A DNA stretch of 33,308 bases from Alphaproteobacteria bacterium MedPE-SWcel (GCA_001874255.1 MPDC01000036.1:1-33308), one strand, 5' to 3'; shown: positions 1 through 7,348, counted from the stretch's first letter. Notes: a model not told the origin generated them from the letters alone. Made by a program: numbers and translations.

Positions 1-330
1 AGGTCTGCTCCTTCCATTCGCTCGTGCAGCATGCGACAGTCCCTCGTCTGCCAGTTCCCGCTACTTTGTAAAGCTCACTAACTGCGCTTCGCTGACCTTG
101 GCGCGGTGCGCAGCATCGCCCTGGCCGGTCGCGCAGATTTGAATGTCCGGTCTCGGGAATAGTGATTAGTTGCCTTCGCACTTGCAGCAGACTGGGCGCC
201 GCGCTTGGAACGAATGTCGCGATAGGGCTGGCTGCCGTCATCTGGCGGCTTGGGTCTGGTGCGGTTTCGCTGCAACCATGCTGCCGCAACGCCACAGGTC
301 CGCTCCGAGCCGATACTGACAGCGTTCTGC
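1..330. repeat. Diverged intergenic repeat, copy R1 (cut by window start)
   Basis: No convincing gene is visible here. The stretch shares ordered blocks with two later places in the window. Bases 1-33 match about 7054-7085, 79-115 match about 6125-6163 and 7134-7168, 135-158 match about 7185-7209, 169-190 match about 7221-7243, and 211-296 match about 6288-6373, with the first part also matching 7261 onward. Matching is clear by eye, but substitutions and indels are frequent, so these are old copies of one family. The minus-strand reading frame inside it resembles one inside copy R2. High nucleotide similarity alone would produce that, so I do not call it a gene. The left end lies outside the window. 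Confidence 0.6.
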
Positions 331-383
331 AAAGCGGTTAATGTCCGAAAAGAACGGGTTGTATCCTGCGGAAGGCATCATCA

Positions 384-770
384 GTGGCAAAACAAGCGAT
401 CATCCCCACAGCCATGACTGGCCTATATGAAAGCTGGAAGATGGCCCCCGGTTCTGAAGTCGATGGTTTCGTCTTTCTGACTGGTTTCAATGGAGCGGGC
501 TTGGATGGTGTGACATCGCCAGAAGCCGCAACGCAAATCAATACCGCCTTCGATCAAGTTTTCAGTGTCTTAAAAGAAGGTGCAATGGATGCTCGTCACG
601 TAGTTGAGGTGACAAGTTATCATATCGGGCTGAGGGACCATCTGGAAACATTTAAGGCGATCTGGGCGGAACGGATGTGCGAACCCTATCCAGCTTGGAC
701 GGCCATAGAGGTCGCGGGCTTTGTGTCCGAAGATGTTGTCGTGGAACTACGGGTGGTTGCCCATAGGTAA
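384..770 (+). CDS. RidA (YjgF/YER057c/UK114) family protein lacking the catalytic arginine
   Basis: The 128-residue product has the size and layout of a single RidA-fold domain, with a C-terminal stretch PYPAWTAIEVAGF (101-113) followed by the acidic/hydrophobic strand VVVELRVVAHR. RidA proper deaminates reactive 2-aminoacrylate and related imines and needs an arginine in the PARS motif (Arg105 in E. coli RidA). Here the matching residue is Trp105. That places it with the Rid subfamilies that lack the catalytic arginine, so imine deaminase activity should not be assumed. The start is GTG at 384, preceded by GGAAGG about 8 bases upstream. The N-terminus it gives (MAKQAIIPTAM) fits the family better than the internal ATG at 414. 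It is a monocistronic-looking gene next to a beta-lactamase-like hydrolase. The true substrate is unknown. Confidence 0.88.
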   Translation: MAKQAIIPTAMTGLYESWKMAPGSEVDGFVFLTGFNGAGLDGVTSPEAATQINTAFDQVFSVLKEGAMDARHVVEVTSYHIGLRDHLETFKAIWAERMCEPYPAWTAIEVAGFVSEDVVVELRVVAHR

Positions 771-891
771 GCAGTGATTGGTCTAGAACCCGCGAACTCA
801 TACTTTGTCCGCTCTGCTGACCTCTGCCTTCGACAAAGGTGCAGCTCTTGTACGCTGTCGCGACGAAGGTCAGCATGGAGCCTAAATTGAC

Positions 892-1812
892 ATGATCAAG
901 TCAATGCCAGACACTCGCGAAATGACCGCTCAAAGAGTTCACTCCCATTGGATTACAGCCTCTGGCTGCGAAGGTTCCTCTGGTTCGGCAGAGGCCTGCT
1001 TTCCTTATTGGAGCTTCACCAAAACCGTAGTCGCAATCTGTGCCTTGAAGTTGGTTGAAAGCGGGAATCTTGATCTGGACACCAAACTGAAGGGCGGACC
1101 TTACACGCTTCGCCAGCTTCTGAAACACACCTCTGGCCTTCCAGATTATGGGCAGCTCTCCGAATATCACTCTGCCGTTGAAGCAAAAGAAACACCTTGG
1201 ACACGCGACAAACTACTTGATGTGGCGCTTGCAAAAGGAATGTTGTTTGAGCCGACGCAAGGTTGGTCATACTCTAATATTGGCTACATGTTTGTGGTCG
1301 AACAAATAGAAGCGGCGCTGGAAAAGCCGCTTCGCGAGGTCATTGCAGACATGGTCTGCAAGCCGTTGTGCTTGAACAGTATTGAGCTTGCAGAAACACG
1401 CAAACAATTTCAGCGCGTACATTGGGAGGCCGCGACGGACTACGACCCGAAGTGGGTCTACCATGGATGTTTGATTGGCAATCCACCAGATGCCGCGCGT
1501 TTGCTGCACGCACTTATGACCGGTCATTTGTTGCAGTCCGCGACCATGCGCGACATGTTAGATGCAAGAGTCCTTGGCGGCGCTATTCCCGACCGCCCGT
1601 GGACAGAATGTGGATATGCGCTTGGCCTAATGTCTGGTGCCGTGAAAGGTGCAGGTAAGGCGATAGGCCATTCTGGTGCTGGACCGTTTAGTGTAAACGC
1701 GGTTTATCATTTTCCAGATCTCAGTGACCCTATCACTGTGGCATCGTTCACAGACGGGACTGCTGAGGGTGTCGCCGAATTTGCAGCGGTGAGGTTAGCC
1801 CAAGGTCAGTGA
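892..1812 (+). CDS. Serine hydrolase, class C beta-lactamase/penicillin-binding-like family
   Basis: The 306-residue product carries the three signature elements of the beta-lactamase-related (AmpC/EstB/D-aminopeptidase) fold in the right order. These are SFTK at 41-44 with Ser41 as nucleophile and Lys44 as general base, YSN at 127-129, and HSG at 260-262 in the place of the KTG box. The segment LKHTSGLPDY (78-87) is also typical. No signal peptide is apparent, so the protein is probably cytoplasmic and more likely an esterase or peptidase than an antibiotic-resistance enzyme. ATG codons at 892 and 904 are both possible starts; neither has a strong ribosome-binding site. Base composition is lower in GC than the genes after 7.6 kb, in line with the accessory character of this part. 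Substrate cannot be predicted. Confidence 0.85.
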   Translation: MIKSMPDTREMTAQRVHSHWITASGCEGSSGSAEACFPYWSFTKTVVAICALKLVESGNLDLDTKLKGGPYTLRQLLKHTSGLPDYGQLSEYHSAVEAKETPWTRDKLLDVALAKGMLFEPTQGWSYSNIGYMFVVEQIEAALEKPLREVIADMVCKPLCLNSIELAETRKQFQRVHWEAATDYDPKWVYHGCLIGNPPDAARLLHALMTGHLLQSATMRDMLDARVLGGAIPDRPWTECGYALGLMSGAVKGAGKAIGHSGAGPFSVNAVYHFPDLSDPITVASFTDGTAEGVAEFAAVRLAQGQ

Positions 1813-2071
1813 ATGCTTTGTCCGCAGACTGTGAGTTTGAGACCGAGCAGACCCTGCACCTGCGGCGAAAGTCCGGCCTGGAGCGATAGGTTTCTGGATC
1901 ATTGCTGGTCATGAATGGCGGCAATCGTTCGTCCCTGCGCGATGATCGCCCTCCATCTCTCTGTTCGAAACTGTCTTGACGGTTAGGTCACCGTCGTGGC
2001 AGTAGGATTCTATCATCACCACTTGCGCCCACGGGAAACCGGCGGGCGTTTTTGCGTTTCGGGGGTATGCG

Positions 2072-2167
2072 ATGTCCGCGCGCAGCGAATACCACCACCT
2101 TTACAACACATCGGCCTGGCGGCGGCGTCTGCGGCCTCAGCATCTGGAGCGGGAGCCGTTGTGCCGG
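2072..2167 (+). pseudogene. HNH endonuclease, N-terminal fragment
   Basis: The frame opening at ATG 2072 reads MSARSEYHHLYNTSAWRRRL and continues LRPQHLEREPLCR. This is the characteristic N-terminus of phage HNH endonucleases (YRxLYxTxxWxxLRxxQLxxxPLC), just before the first metal-binding cysteine pair. A GGGGG ribosome-binding site lies about 6 bases before the ATG, so this was a real gene start. After about 32 codons the similarity stops and the terminase-like sequence begins in another frame. The HNH catalytic core is missing, so the product cannot be active. In intact phages this nuclease sits beside the terminase genes and helps DNA packaging. Confidence 0.6.
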
Positions 2168-2445
2168 AGCGGGGCTTCAAGTTCCGCAAGCAGCCGCTGT
2201 TGTGCATGGCCACAAACTCCGGCACCGACAAGAAATCGATCTGCTGGGAAGAGCATCAGCATGGGGTCAATGTCGTCACCGGCGCGGTGGAGGATGACAG
2301 CTCCTTTGTCTTCATCTGCGCGCTGGACGAGGGGGATGATTGGGAGAATGACCCAGGCTGCTGGATCAAGGTCAACCCGCTTTTGGGGGTGACCATTGAT
2401 GAGGAGTACCTGCACAAGGTCGTGAAACAGGCCAAGATGATCCCT
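2158..2445 (+). pseudogene. Phage terminase large subunit (HK97/Terminase_1 type), internal fragment
   Basis: About 96 codons, from the VVPERGFKFRKQPLL stretch to KQAKMIP, match the middle of HK97-type large terminases. Recognisable blocks are the MATNSG strand, the CWEEH segment, a long acidic ALDEGDDW region, the CWIKVNPLLG motif and the following helix ending before the expected nuclease domain. The large terminase is the ATP-driven motor and nuclease that packages phage DNA. Both ends are missing: the Walker ATPase part is replaced by the HNH fragment upstream, and after 2445 the frame runs into unrelated sequence and stops at 2481. The open frame upstream from 1996 has no similarity and is not part of the gene. 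Confidence 0.72.
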
Positions 2446-2456
2446 GCGCCCGGCCG

Positions 2457-2579
2457 GTGCAGATCCCGCAGCGCTGGCTGAATGACCGCGAGGTCGAAAG
2501 CCTCTGGGCCCGCGATCGCCACGCCCTGCTGGACTGCGCCGGAAAAGTCGAGGGGCTCAGCGGGCGCGGGCCGGTCTAG
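2457..2579 (+). pseudogene. Short phage lysis-like (Rz-type?) fragment
   Basis: In the frame of 2457 the sequence reads VQIPQRWLNDREVESLWARD and then RHALLDCAGKVEGLSGRGPV before TAG at 2577-2579. The pattern of a charged WxRDRxxLxxC helix ending a small protein resembles C-termini of Rz-like or other lysis-cassette proteins in alphaproteobacterial prophages. I base this only on general pattern and context between a terminase and a winged-helix remnant. No start codon or N-terminal membrane segment remains. It could equally be the end of an unrelated small phage protein. Confidence 0.3.
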
Positions 2580-2713
2580 CCCAGGGCGACATCACCAAAG
2601 TCTATGTGTCAAAGATCCGCCCCAAGGTGAAATCCCTCTGGAGGATCGAAACACTCCGCGGGCTGGGCTACCGGATGGTCGCCCAGGACAACGGGGCAGA
2701 GCCTGGGGGGTAG
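2567..2713 (+). pseudogene. Winged helix-turn-helix C-terminal fragment (phage regulator-like)
   Basis: The frame running to TAG at 2711-2713 reads GDITKVYVSKIRPKVKSLWR and then IETLRGLGYRMV. This is the recognition helix and wing of OmpR/CtrA-like winged-helix domains, compare VYVSRLRRKL...IETVRGRGYRL. Stand-alone winged-helix proteins of this kind are common in Rhodobacteraceae prophages. Only about the last 45 codons survive and no start is present. The upstream part is out of frame with the lysis-like fragment. It marks another join inside the decayed prophage. Confidence 0.5.
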
Positions 2714-2985
2714 GGGAGGTTTGCGTGGGTTGCGACCTTTGCAAAGTGCGGGGTCCTGGGCATGGCGCAGCGAGTGAAGACGGCCCATTGCGGCCATTGA
2801 CCGGGCCCTGCTTCCGCTGCGACGCGGCCCGTCATTTCCGACCTTCGCTGCGGGCGCGAAATCAATACGACCTCGAACTGGTGGTGTGCGGGACAAAGCA
2901 CTATTTCACTGTTAGAGCGCCAATGGCGGCTTTAGGCTTTGGCTAAGGTAGTGACACAACGTTCTTTGCAACCTAGCGTACACAG

Positions 2986-3447
2986 ATGAACGGAACAGAC
3001 AATCAAATGCAAAAGGTCATATTTGATCTCGGTTCAGACACTTGGCATGGTTATTCAACAGAAAGTCTTTGGGCGACGGATCTGGGTTCCGGCGTCTATC
3101 AGCTTCAGAATTCGCCGTTCTTTGCAAAGGGCATTAGCTTCAGGGACGCTGTCATGACTAGCTTGGTTGAAGGCCAAGTAAACGTTGTCGGCCTAGGTCC
3201 AAGATCTGGGCATTCCACATACCGAATTCTTGTTTTGCAGGACAAGCATGACCCACGGCTGTTTGCCAAACAGTGGGAACCAATCGAGCGACTTGGCTGC
3301 TCATACGAACATAGAGACTTTGGATACCAACTTTATGCGGTAGACGTTCCCAAGAGTGTAGATATCGAAATAGCGTATGCTTTTTTGGAACGCGGAGAGC
3401 AAAAGGGGGCATGGGAATTCGAGGAAGGCCACTGCGGTCATTTGTGA
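2986..3447 (+). CDS. DUF4265 domain-containing protein
   Basis: The 153-residue soluble product matches DUF4265. It has an N-terminal FDL...STESLWA block (13-30), the central HSTYR motif (76-80), an LYAVDVP strand (117-122) and the diagnostic C-terminal WEFEEGHCGH (143-152). The family's biochemical function is unknown; members are often found in accessory DNA and near toxin- or immunity-like genes. ATG 2986 has no visible ribosome-binding site. ATG 3007, which would remove seven residues, is a possible alternative. No operon partner is present: a prophage remnant lies upstream and degenerate non-coding sequence lies downstream. Its lower GC content sets it apart from the core genes after 7.6 kb. 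Confidence 0.82.
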   Translation: MNGTDNQMQKVIFDLGSDTWHGYSTESLWATDLGSGVYQLQNSPFFAKGISFRDAVMTSLVEGQVNVVGLGPRSGHSTYRILVLQDKHDPRLFAKQWEPIERLGCSYEHRDFGYQLYAVDVPKSVDIEIAYAFLERGEQKGAWEFEEGHCGHL

Positions 3448-3809
3448 AAACATCTAGCATTGATTGTGTGCATGACTTCGAGTCGGAAGCAGCCATTCGT
3501 GCGTCCTGCAGCATCGGTAGCAATGGGCTCGAAGCGGTCGTGCGGCGGTGCAGCAGCAGGGTCGCAGCGATTCCGCACCAGTTCCCAGCCTCCAGGTGAC
3601 AGCAGCCAGCCCAAAGCGGACACTGACAGAGGGCCCTAGGTCAGCGATGCTGCGTCGACGAAATTTTTGGATATCTTTCCGGTTAGCGGACGTGAAGAGG
3701 GGCGGGCTGCATCGAAGCCAACTGCAAATATCCGAGTCACTGAAACAGCGGATGGTCGCGGTTCACCTCAACTATGTCCCATGCGACAACCCCGGTGCAG
3801 CTCAGGTGC
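3448..3809. other. Gene-free stretch with degenerate repeat-like sequence
   Basis: I see no supportable gene. The part around 3490-3640 has the same style as the repeats at 1-330, 6100-6400 and 7054-7325: short GC-rich words such as CTGCAGCAT, AATGGGCTCGAAGC and AAAGCGGACACTGAC spread among mutated sequence. It cannot be aligned end to end by eye. The rest (3640-3809) contains only short open frames on both strands. It probably represents decayed intergenic elements. Confidence 0.4.
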
Positions 3810-4166
3810 TCACTGATCATGTTTTCTATTTTCCCAGTATGGATCAGTCGTTATTTCAGGATATTTGCGGCCAGACTCTGGGTGGAATACGCAAAATACT
3901 CTTTGGTGGACCCAAACATCTCCGTTATTGTCAGCTAGGCCTTTCTCCCAAAATTCGTAGACTCTTTTTCCTGTGAGTTCATGTTTGTACCTTCGAACGT
4001 ATTCAAGTAGCCCGGATCTATCACTTTCAAAATGTGCGTAGTCGCAAAGGTCAATAGTTGCGCTCCTCTGTAGATACCAGAAGAACGCGCCTAATACTCC
4101 GACGATAATGAGTAAGGGTCTTATCGTCTTAACTAGAGGGCTTTCACTGTCTTCAGAATGGCTCAC
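3810..4166 (-). CDS. Small single-pass membrane protein, unknown function
   Basis: The product has 118 residues if translation begins at GTG 4166-4164. I choose that start because GGAGGAG lies 7 bases before it; an ATG ten codons upstream (4196) lacks such a site. A short N-terminal polar tail is followed by a single hydrophobic segment (about residues 17-32: LLIIVGVLGAFFWYL), then a mostly soluble, charged domain of about 80 residues. The arrangement suggests a type II membrane anchor with the domain outside the cytoplasm. I recognise no family. It lies 174 bases downstream of, and on the same strand as, the HEPN-like gene, so co-transcription is possible. GC content is low. A short hypothetical like this might also be non-coding, although the ribosome-binding site argues for a gene. 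Confidence 0.55.
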   Translation of the reverse strand: MSHSEDSESPLVKTIRPLLIIVGVLGAFFWYLQRSATIDLCDYAHFESDRSGLLEYVRRYKHELTGKRVYEFWEKGLADNNGDVWVHQRVFCVFHPESGRKYPEITTDPYWENRKHDQ

Positions 4167-4340
4167 GATTGGGCTCCTCCCTCTCCGTATTTTCAATGAA
4201 CGTCAATCTTTCAAGGCCCCTGATAACGGCAAGTTTCCACACAGCTCAACCCACAGCTACCATTGTCCTGGCCGGTTGTTCTCGCCACCGCAGCAGGTCG
4301 TTTACAGTCCGTACCGGGCATGTTTGCCATTGATCGAAGG

Positions 4341-5858
4341 TTAAGTCATCCGAACCCAACCCAGGGTCGGCAAACCGCAGAACGCCTCTTCTTCCATCGC
4401 GCTCGAAAAGTCGGGTATCGAGATCTGGAGGCGGTTGACCACGCGGCTTGAACTTGCGGTTTTCATCAAGAATCGAATTAGTACTATTTGTGCAATCAGT
4501 GGAAGTTTTGAAGTAATAGCCCTATGCCCGTTCTCTTTACGAGTGAGTTTCCCGTTTGACGGAACCGCAGTTGGGACAAGCGTGGTTGATGGGCCTTTAG
4601 AAGAGAATACCTGCGAAAACTCACTGAACTGGTGGGCTGCGCTGTGGACATAATTTGAGCGGTGAGTGTTGTAGATCTCCTTCACCCATTTTTCAAAGCT
4701 TTGAGTTCTTTCGAACTCCTCACCAAATACTTCACTCATAACATCCGAGAGCATTTCACTAATGGCTGCCCGGTCGCCAACTAGGTTGTGCCTAAAGTCG
4801 AGATGTCCGCAACTTGAGCACGTAAGCTTCCCCCCACATCGCTCTTGCTTTGGGCTAGCCAGCAATCCTAAGGCCGCTATGAGTCCAACATTGGCCAACG
4901 ATGGGGTTTTTGCCCTTGCAACCATTCCACCATAGAAAGCAAAAAGCGAAGATAGGTACGTTCTGGTGAAATCCTGTTCATCATCCAGTGCAGTGAGACC
5001 ATACCGCACAACGGCCAAAAGAAGACGTGGAACTGGCGAACCCAGCCCCTGTACAGGCTTCCCATTGGGAAACAGTTTGTTAGACAGGTCACTTCTAACG
5101 CTGAGGTTTCCTTCCAATAGGTTGTAATTATCTGGGTGGCTTGAAGCTTCCCATACTGTGCCAGTCGTCAAGGTCAGGAGCGCCAAAATCCTTTGATAAG
5201 TCTTCATCGCTTTGCGATGTGCATGCCCCTGTGTAATTCCCGAAGCGTTGATCACAACAGCGTTCTTGATTAGTCCGTCTTCCGAGACTGGGGGGAGCAC
5301 CAGGACTTTTCTGTTCAATGCCAAAAAGGGTTTTTCCCAAAATTTTCCGCCACTTTTGGCAAAAAATATGAACTTCCAGTCTCCCTGCGGGCGTTCAGGC
5401 CTCGCTTTGTTGGCCAGCAAGACCTCACCTTTGATAAACTCTTTAAAACCATAAAATTTCTTCTTGGAAATTCTGGAAGGATTATTTGGGGCCCCTCTTT
5501 TCCGATAGCCTTCATTCGTTCCAAAATAGGCAAGGCCGTGATGGGGCGTCTCTCCGCGCCGCACGTGGAACACTATTCCAAGTCGGATTTGTGCTGCCCG
5601 ATTCCGCCATGGCAGATGCCACTCGTATCTACATATAGTTCGATCTTCGTCGTCCTTAGGATAGAAAAAACCGTTGCCACCATTCTTCTCGACCGAAAAG
5701 AATAGGTTTTCAAAGAACTCTTCAGTTGAAACCCGGAGTGGCCCAATGTCTACCTGCCACGTTAGCCCAGTCGGATATCCATTGAGATCATTGTAAATAG
5801 GGTGCTTTTGCTGAGATTGATTTTCTGCTGGTCCAGTAATCAGTATGTGACGGGGCAA
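4341..5858 (-). CDS. Large uncharacterised protein with C-terminal HEPN-like RxxxxH motif and Cys cluster
   Basis: The open frame runs upstream to 6254, but its first 132 codons lie in repeat sequence and look like translated junk. I place the start at TTG 5858-5856, where GGAG sits about 7 bases upstream and the N-terminus becomes MPRHILITGP. The 505-residue product has an N-terminal domain I do not recognise (1-220) and a helical region (about 275-335). A cysteine cluster follows (C341, C347, C350). The helical segment ending in KEIYNTHRSNYVHSA contains R400 and H405 as an R-x4-H motif in the context IY..RS.YVH, which is how HEPN RNase domains look. HEPN proteins are frequent in defence and toxin systems and cut RNA. 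The family assignment is by motif only. The last 85 residues include a basic, Ser-rich part. Low GC, repeat-flanked location and isolation suggest horizontal acquisition. Confidence 0.6.
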   Translation of the reverse strand: MPRHILITGPAENQSQQKHPIYNDLNGYPTGLTWQVDIGPLRVSTEEFFENLFFSVEKNGGNGFFYPKDDEDRTICRYEWHLPWRNRAAQIRLGIVFHVRRGETPHHGLAYFGTNEGYRKRGAPNNPSRISKKKFYGFKEFIKGEVLLANKARPERPQGDWKFIFFAKSGGKFWEKPFLALNRKVLVLPPVSEDGLIKNAVVINASGITQGHAHRKAMKTYQRILALLTLTTGTVWEASSHPDNYNLLEGNLSVRSDLSNKLFPNGKPVQGLGSPVPRLLLAVVRYGLTALDDEQDFTRTYLSSLFAFYGGMVARAKTPSLANVGLIAALGLLASPKQERCGGKLTCSSCGHLDFRHNLVGDRAAISEMLSDVMSEVFGEEFERTQSFEKWVKEIYNTHRSNYVHSAAHQFSEFSQVFSSKGPSTTLVPTAVPSNGKLTRKENGHRAITSKLPLIAQIVLIRFLMKTASSSRVVNRLQISIPDFSSAMEEEAFCGLPTLGWVRMT

Positions 5859-6519
5859 AATCCAACTCCAAGATTTGTGTTTTTCTCGAAAGTCAATCCT
5901 TTTGGCGTTTGTTGCAAGCGGTTTCGCAAAGTCCGCCCCCTGCGTACATAAGCCACTCGGTCTTTCCCAAGCTGCACGCGCAGAGAACGGCAGGAAGGTC
6001 CCGCTGTGTGTGAATTCACTAGGTCCAACAACTCGCAGTCGCAGCGAACGGCAAGAACGGCGGGCTGCAACGCAGCACAAAACCTCGGCTGATTGCGTCA
6101 AACCGCCGAATTTGCAAAGGGCGCTTCCTGCGCTTTGCTGACCTTGGTGCGCAGCGCAGCATGTGGGTTTCTCTCGGCCAGGGCTTGGATGGCCGCTTTT
6201 GCCTGTCTGGCACGGAACCTTCGCAGACGCAGCCAAGGTCCGGAAACCGCCCACCGTGTCGGTGCCTGGCGCCAGCTGCGCCTTTCACGAATGTCTCGGA
6301 AGGGCTGGCTGGCGCCATCTGGGGGCTTGGGTCTGGTGCAGGTTCGCTGCAAACATGCTGCCGCAACGCCGCAAGGCGGCTTCGAGCCCATACCTACAAA
6401 TTTCTGCACCCAACGCAAATGTCTTCAAAGCGAATAGCCGTTTGGACTCATCGGCTTGATTATTGTTCGAAGCAATAGCTAATATGCGCGACTACGGTGG
6501 TTAATCAGAGCTCCTTCAC
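5859..6519. other. Gene-free stretch between the HEPN-like gene and a secreted-protein gene, containing repeat R2
   Basis: Open frames exist on both strands but overlap each other and have no family resemblance. The central part (about 6100-6400) is a copy of the window's repeat family and is listed separately. The portion 5900-6100 has the same short GC-rich words and may be another decayed copy. The last 100 bases should hold the promoter of the gene at 6520; I see no convincing -35/-10 pair. Confidence 0.45.
6100..6400. repeat. Diverged intergenic repeat, copy R2
   Basis: The block about 6288-6373 matches 211-296 of copy R1 almost base for base, including the phrases GGGCTGGCTG, GCTTGGGTCTGGTGC and CATGCTGCCGCAACGCC. 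The block about 6125-6163 matches 79-115. Between them the order is the same, but other sequence has been inserted or replaced, so the copies are mosaic. The minus-strand translations of both copies read alike (GVAAA.LQR..TRPKPPD..SQP.RDIR). It is not clear whether this is a relic gene or only a consequence of the shared DNA. Ends are approximate. Confidence 0.6.
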
Positions 6520-6939
6520 ATGCGCCTCAAGTCAATTCTTTTCGTCTGCTTAGTTTCGGCGCAACCAGCACAAGCAGAAACGGTTCGGGTGCCAAAGTTG
6601 CCTGATGGTAGTGTAAACGTAGAACAAGTGATGTCTGGTTTCGAGATCGTATTCCCCATTCTTTCCTCTGGTGCGCAAGATTTTGACTTTTCGGGAAAGT
6701 TGCTTGGTGAGGACTTTGGCGGGAGTGTGGTTGGGTCTGACATTACGGGAGACTTGAGCATTGCAATCGACGCGCCGACACTCTCTGAGCACGCTAATTT
6801 TCTGATAGCTGTATTGGCAACAGATGCGATTTGTGCGCGCAAGGGGCTTCGGCCTGGGACTGTGCTTTGGAGAGAAACAAAAAAACGAAAGGGCAACAGC
6901 TGGGAGGCTTCGACGTCCTGCTCGCCTTCGAACGAATAG
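6520..6939 (+). CDS. Small secreted/periplasmic protein, unknown function
   Basis: The 139-residue product starts with a textbook Sec signal peptide: MRLKSILFVCLVSAQPAQA, with cleavage after the AQA motif before ETV. The mature part is about 120 residues and acidic in its first half, with alternating Gly/Asp-rich and hydrophobic stretches that suggest beta structure. It contains two cysteines (in AICARKG and TSCSPS), which could form a disulphide in the periplasm. I recognise no family. The gene stands alone between two repeat copies (R2 and R3) and has low GC content. The signal peptide and the clean ATG start make it a believable gene. Function cannot be guessed from context. Confidence 0.65.
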   Translation: MRLKSILFVCLVSAQPAQAETVRVPKLPDGSVNVEQVMSGFEIVFPILSSGAQDFDFSGKLLGEDFGGSVVGSDITGDLSIAIDAPTLSEHANFLIAVLATDAICARKGLRPGTVLWRETKKRKGNSWEASTSCSPSNE

Positions 6940-7053
6940 GTTCATTCGAACCGCTTTACTCGTGATTTTCGGACATTGAGCGTCCATCGATGAACGGCAA
7001 GTTTGTCCGCATCCCTTCGGTTCGATGATGGTTGGTGGCTGCGCGCGCGGCGG

Positions 7054-7325
7054 AGGTCTGCTCCTCCCATTGCTCGTGCAGCATGGGATCCCCGCCAGGC
7101 AGGCAGATCCCAAGATTTTGCAAACTCCGCTACCTGCGCTTCGCTGTCATTCGACCAGGGTGCAGCATTGAGACAGCCGACGGCGCAGATCTGAATGTCC
7201 GGTCTCGGAGAAACGGTTACCTGCCTTCGCTCTTGCAGCATACTGGGTGTCGCGATTGCCACGAATGTCGCGAAGGGCTGGCTGGCTTCACTAAGCGGCG
7301 GAGGATGCGCCTTATTTCGCTGCGA
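7054..7325. repeat. Diverged intergenic repeat, copy R3
   Basis: This copy begins with the same words as base 1 of the window (AGGTCTGCTCC...CTCGTGCAGCATG). It then follows the order of R1: 7134-7168 with 79-115, 7185-7209 with 135-158, 7221-7250 with 169-203, and 7261 onward with 211 onward. It loses similarity after about 7300, so only the first half of the block shared by R1 and R2 is present. No gene is visible in 6940-7671 as a whole apart from the repeats. Boundaries are approximate. Confidence 0.6.
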
Positions 7326-7348
7326 TAGGGTAATCCGATGATTTTCAC

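Larger units (their letters stand above)
2072..2713 (+). mobile_element. Prophage remnant: fused fragments of HNH, terminase, lysis-like and winged-helix genes
   Basis: About 640 bases hold four consecutive pieces, each in a different frame from its neighbour and each resembling a protein of small tailed phages integrated in Rhodobacteraceae. They are an HNH endonuclease N-terminus, an internal part of the terminase large subunit, a short lysis-like segment and a winged-helix C-terminus. None is a complete gene, and joins fall at about 2160, 2446-2456 and 2565. Deletion joining distant parts of one prophage genome is the simplest reading. Unlike the genes around it, this stretch is GC-rich. 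The 258 bases before it (1813-2071) show nothing further that I recognise. Confidence 0.65.

Noticed and set aside
1996-2157. Upstream part of the frame that contains the terminase fragment
   Set aside because: No similarity to terminase; the region is occupied by the HNH gene start in another frame.
5859-6254. N-terminal extension of the HEPN-like gene by 132 codons
   Set aside because: The added part falls in repeat R2 and reads as Arg/Ser/Cys-rich low-complexity sequence. A TTG start with GGAG at 5858 gives a sensible N-terminus.
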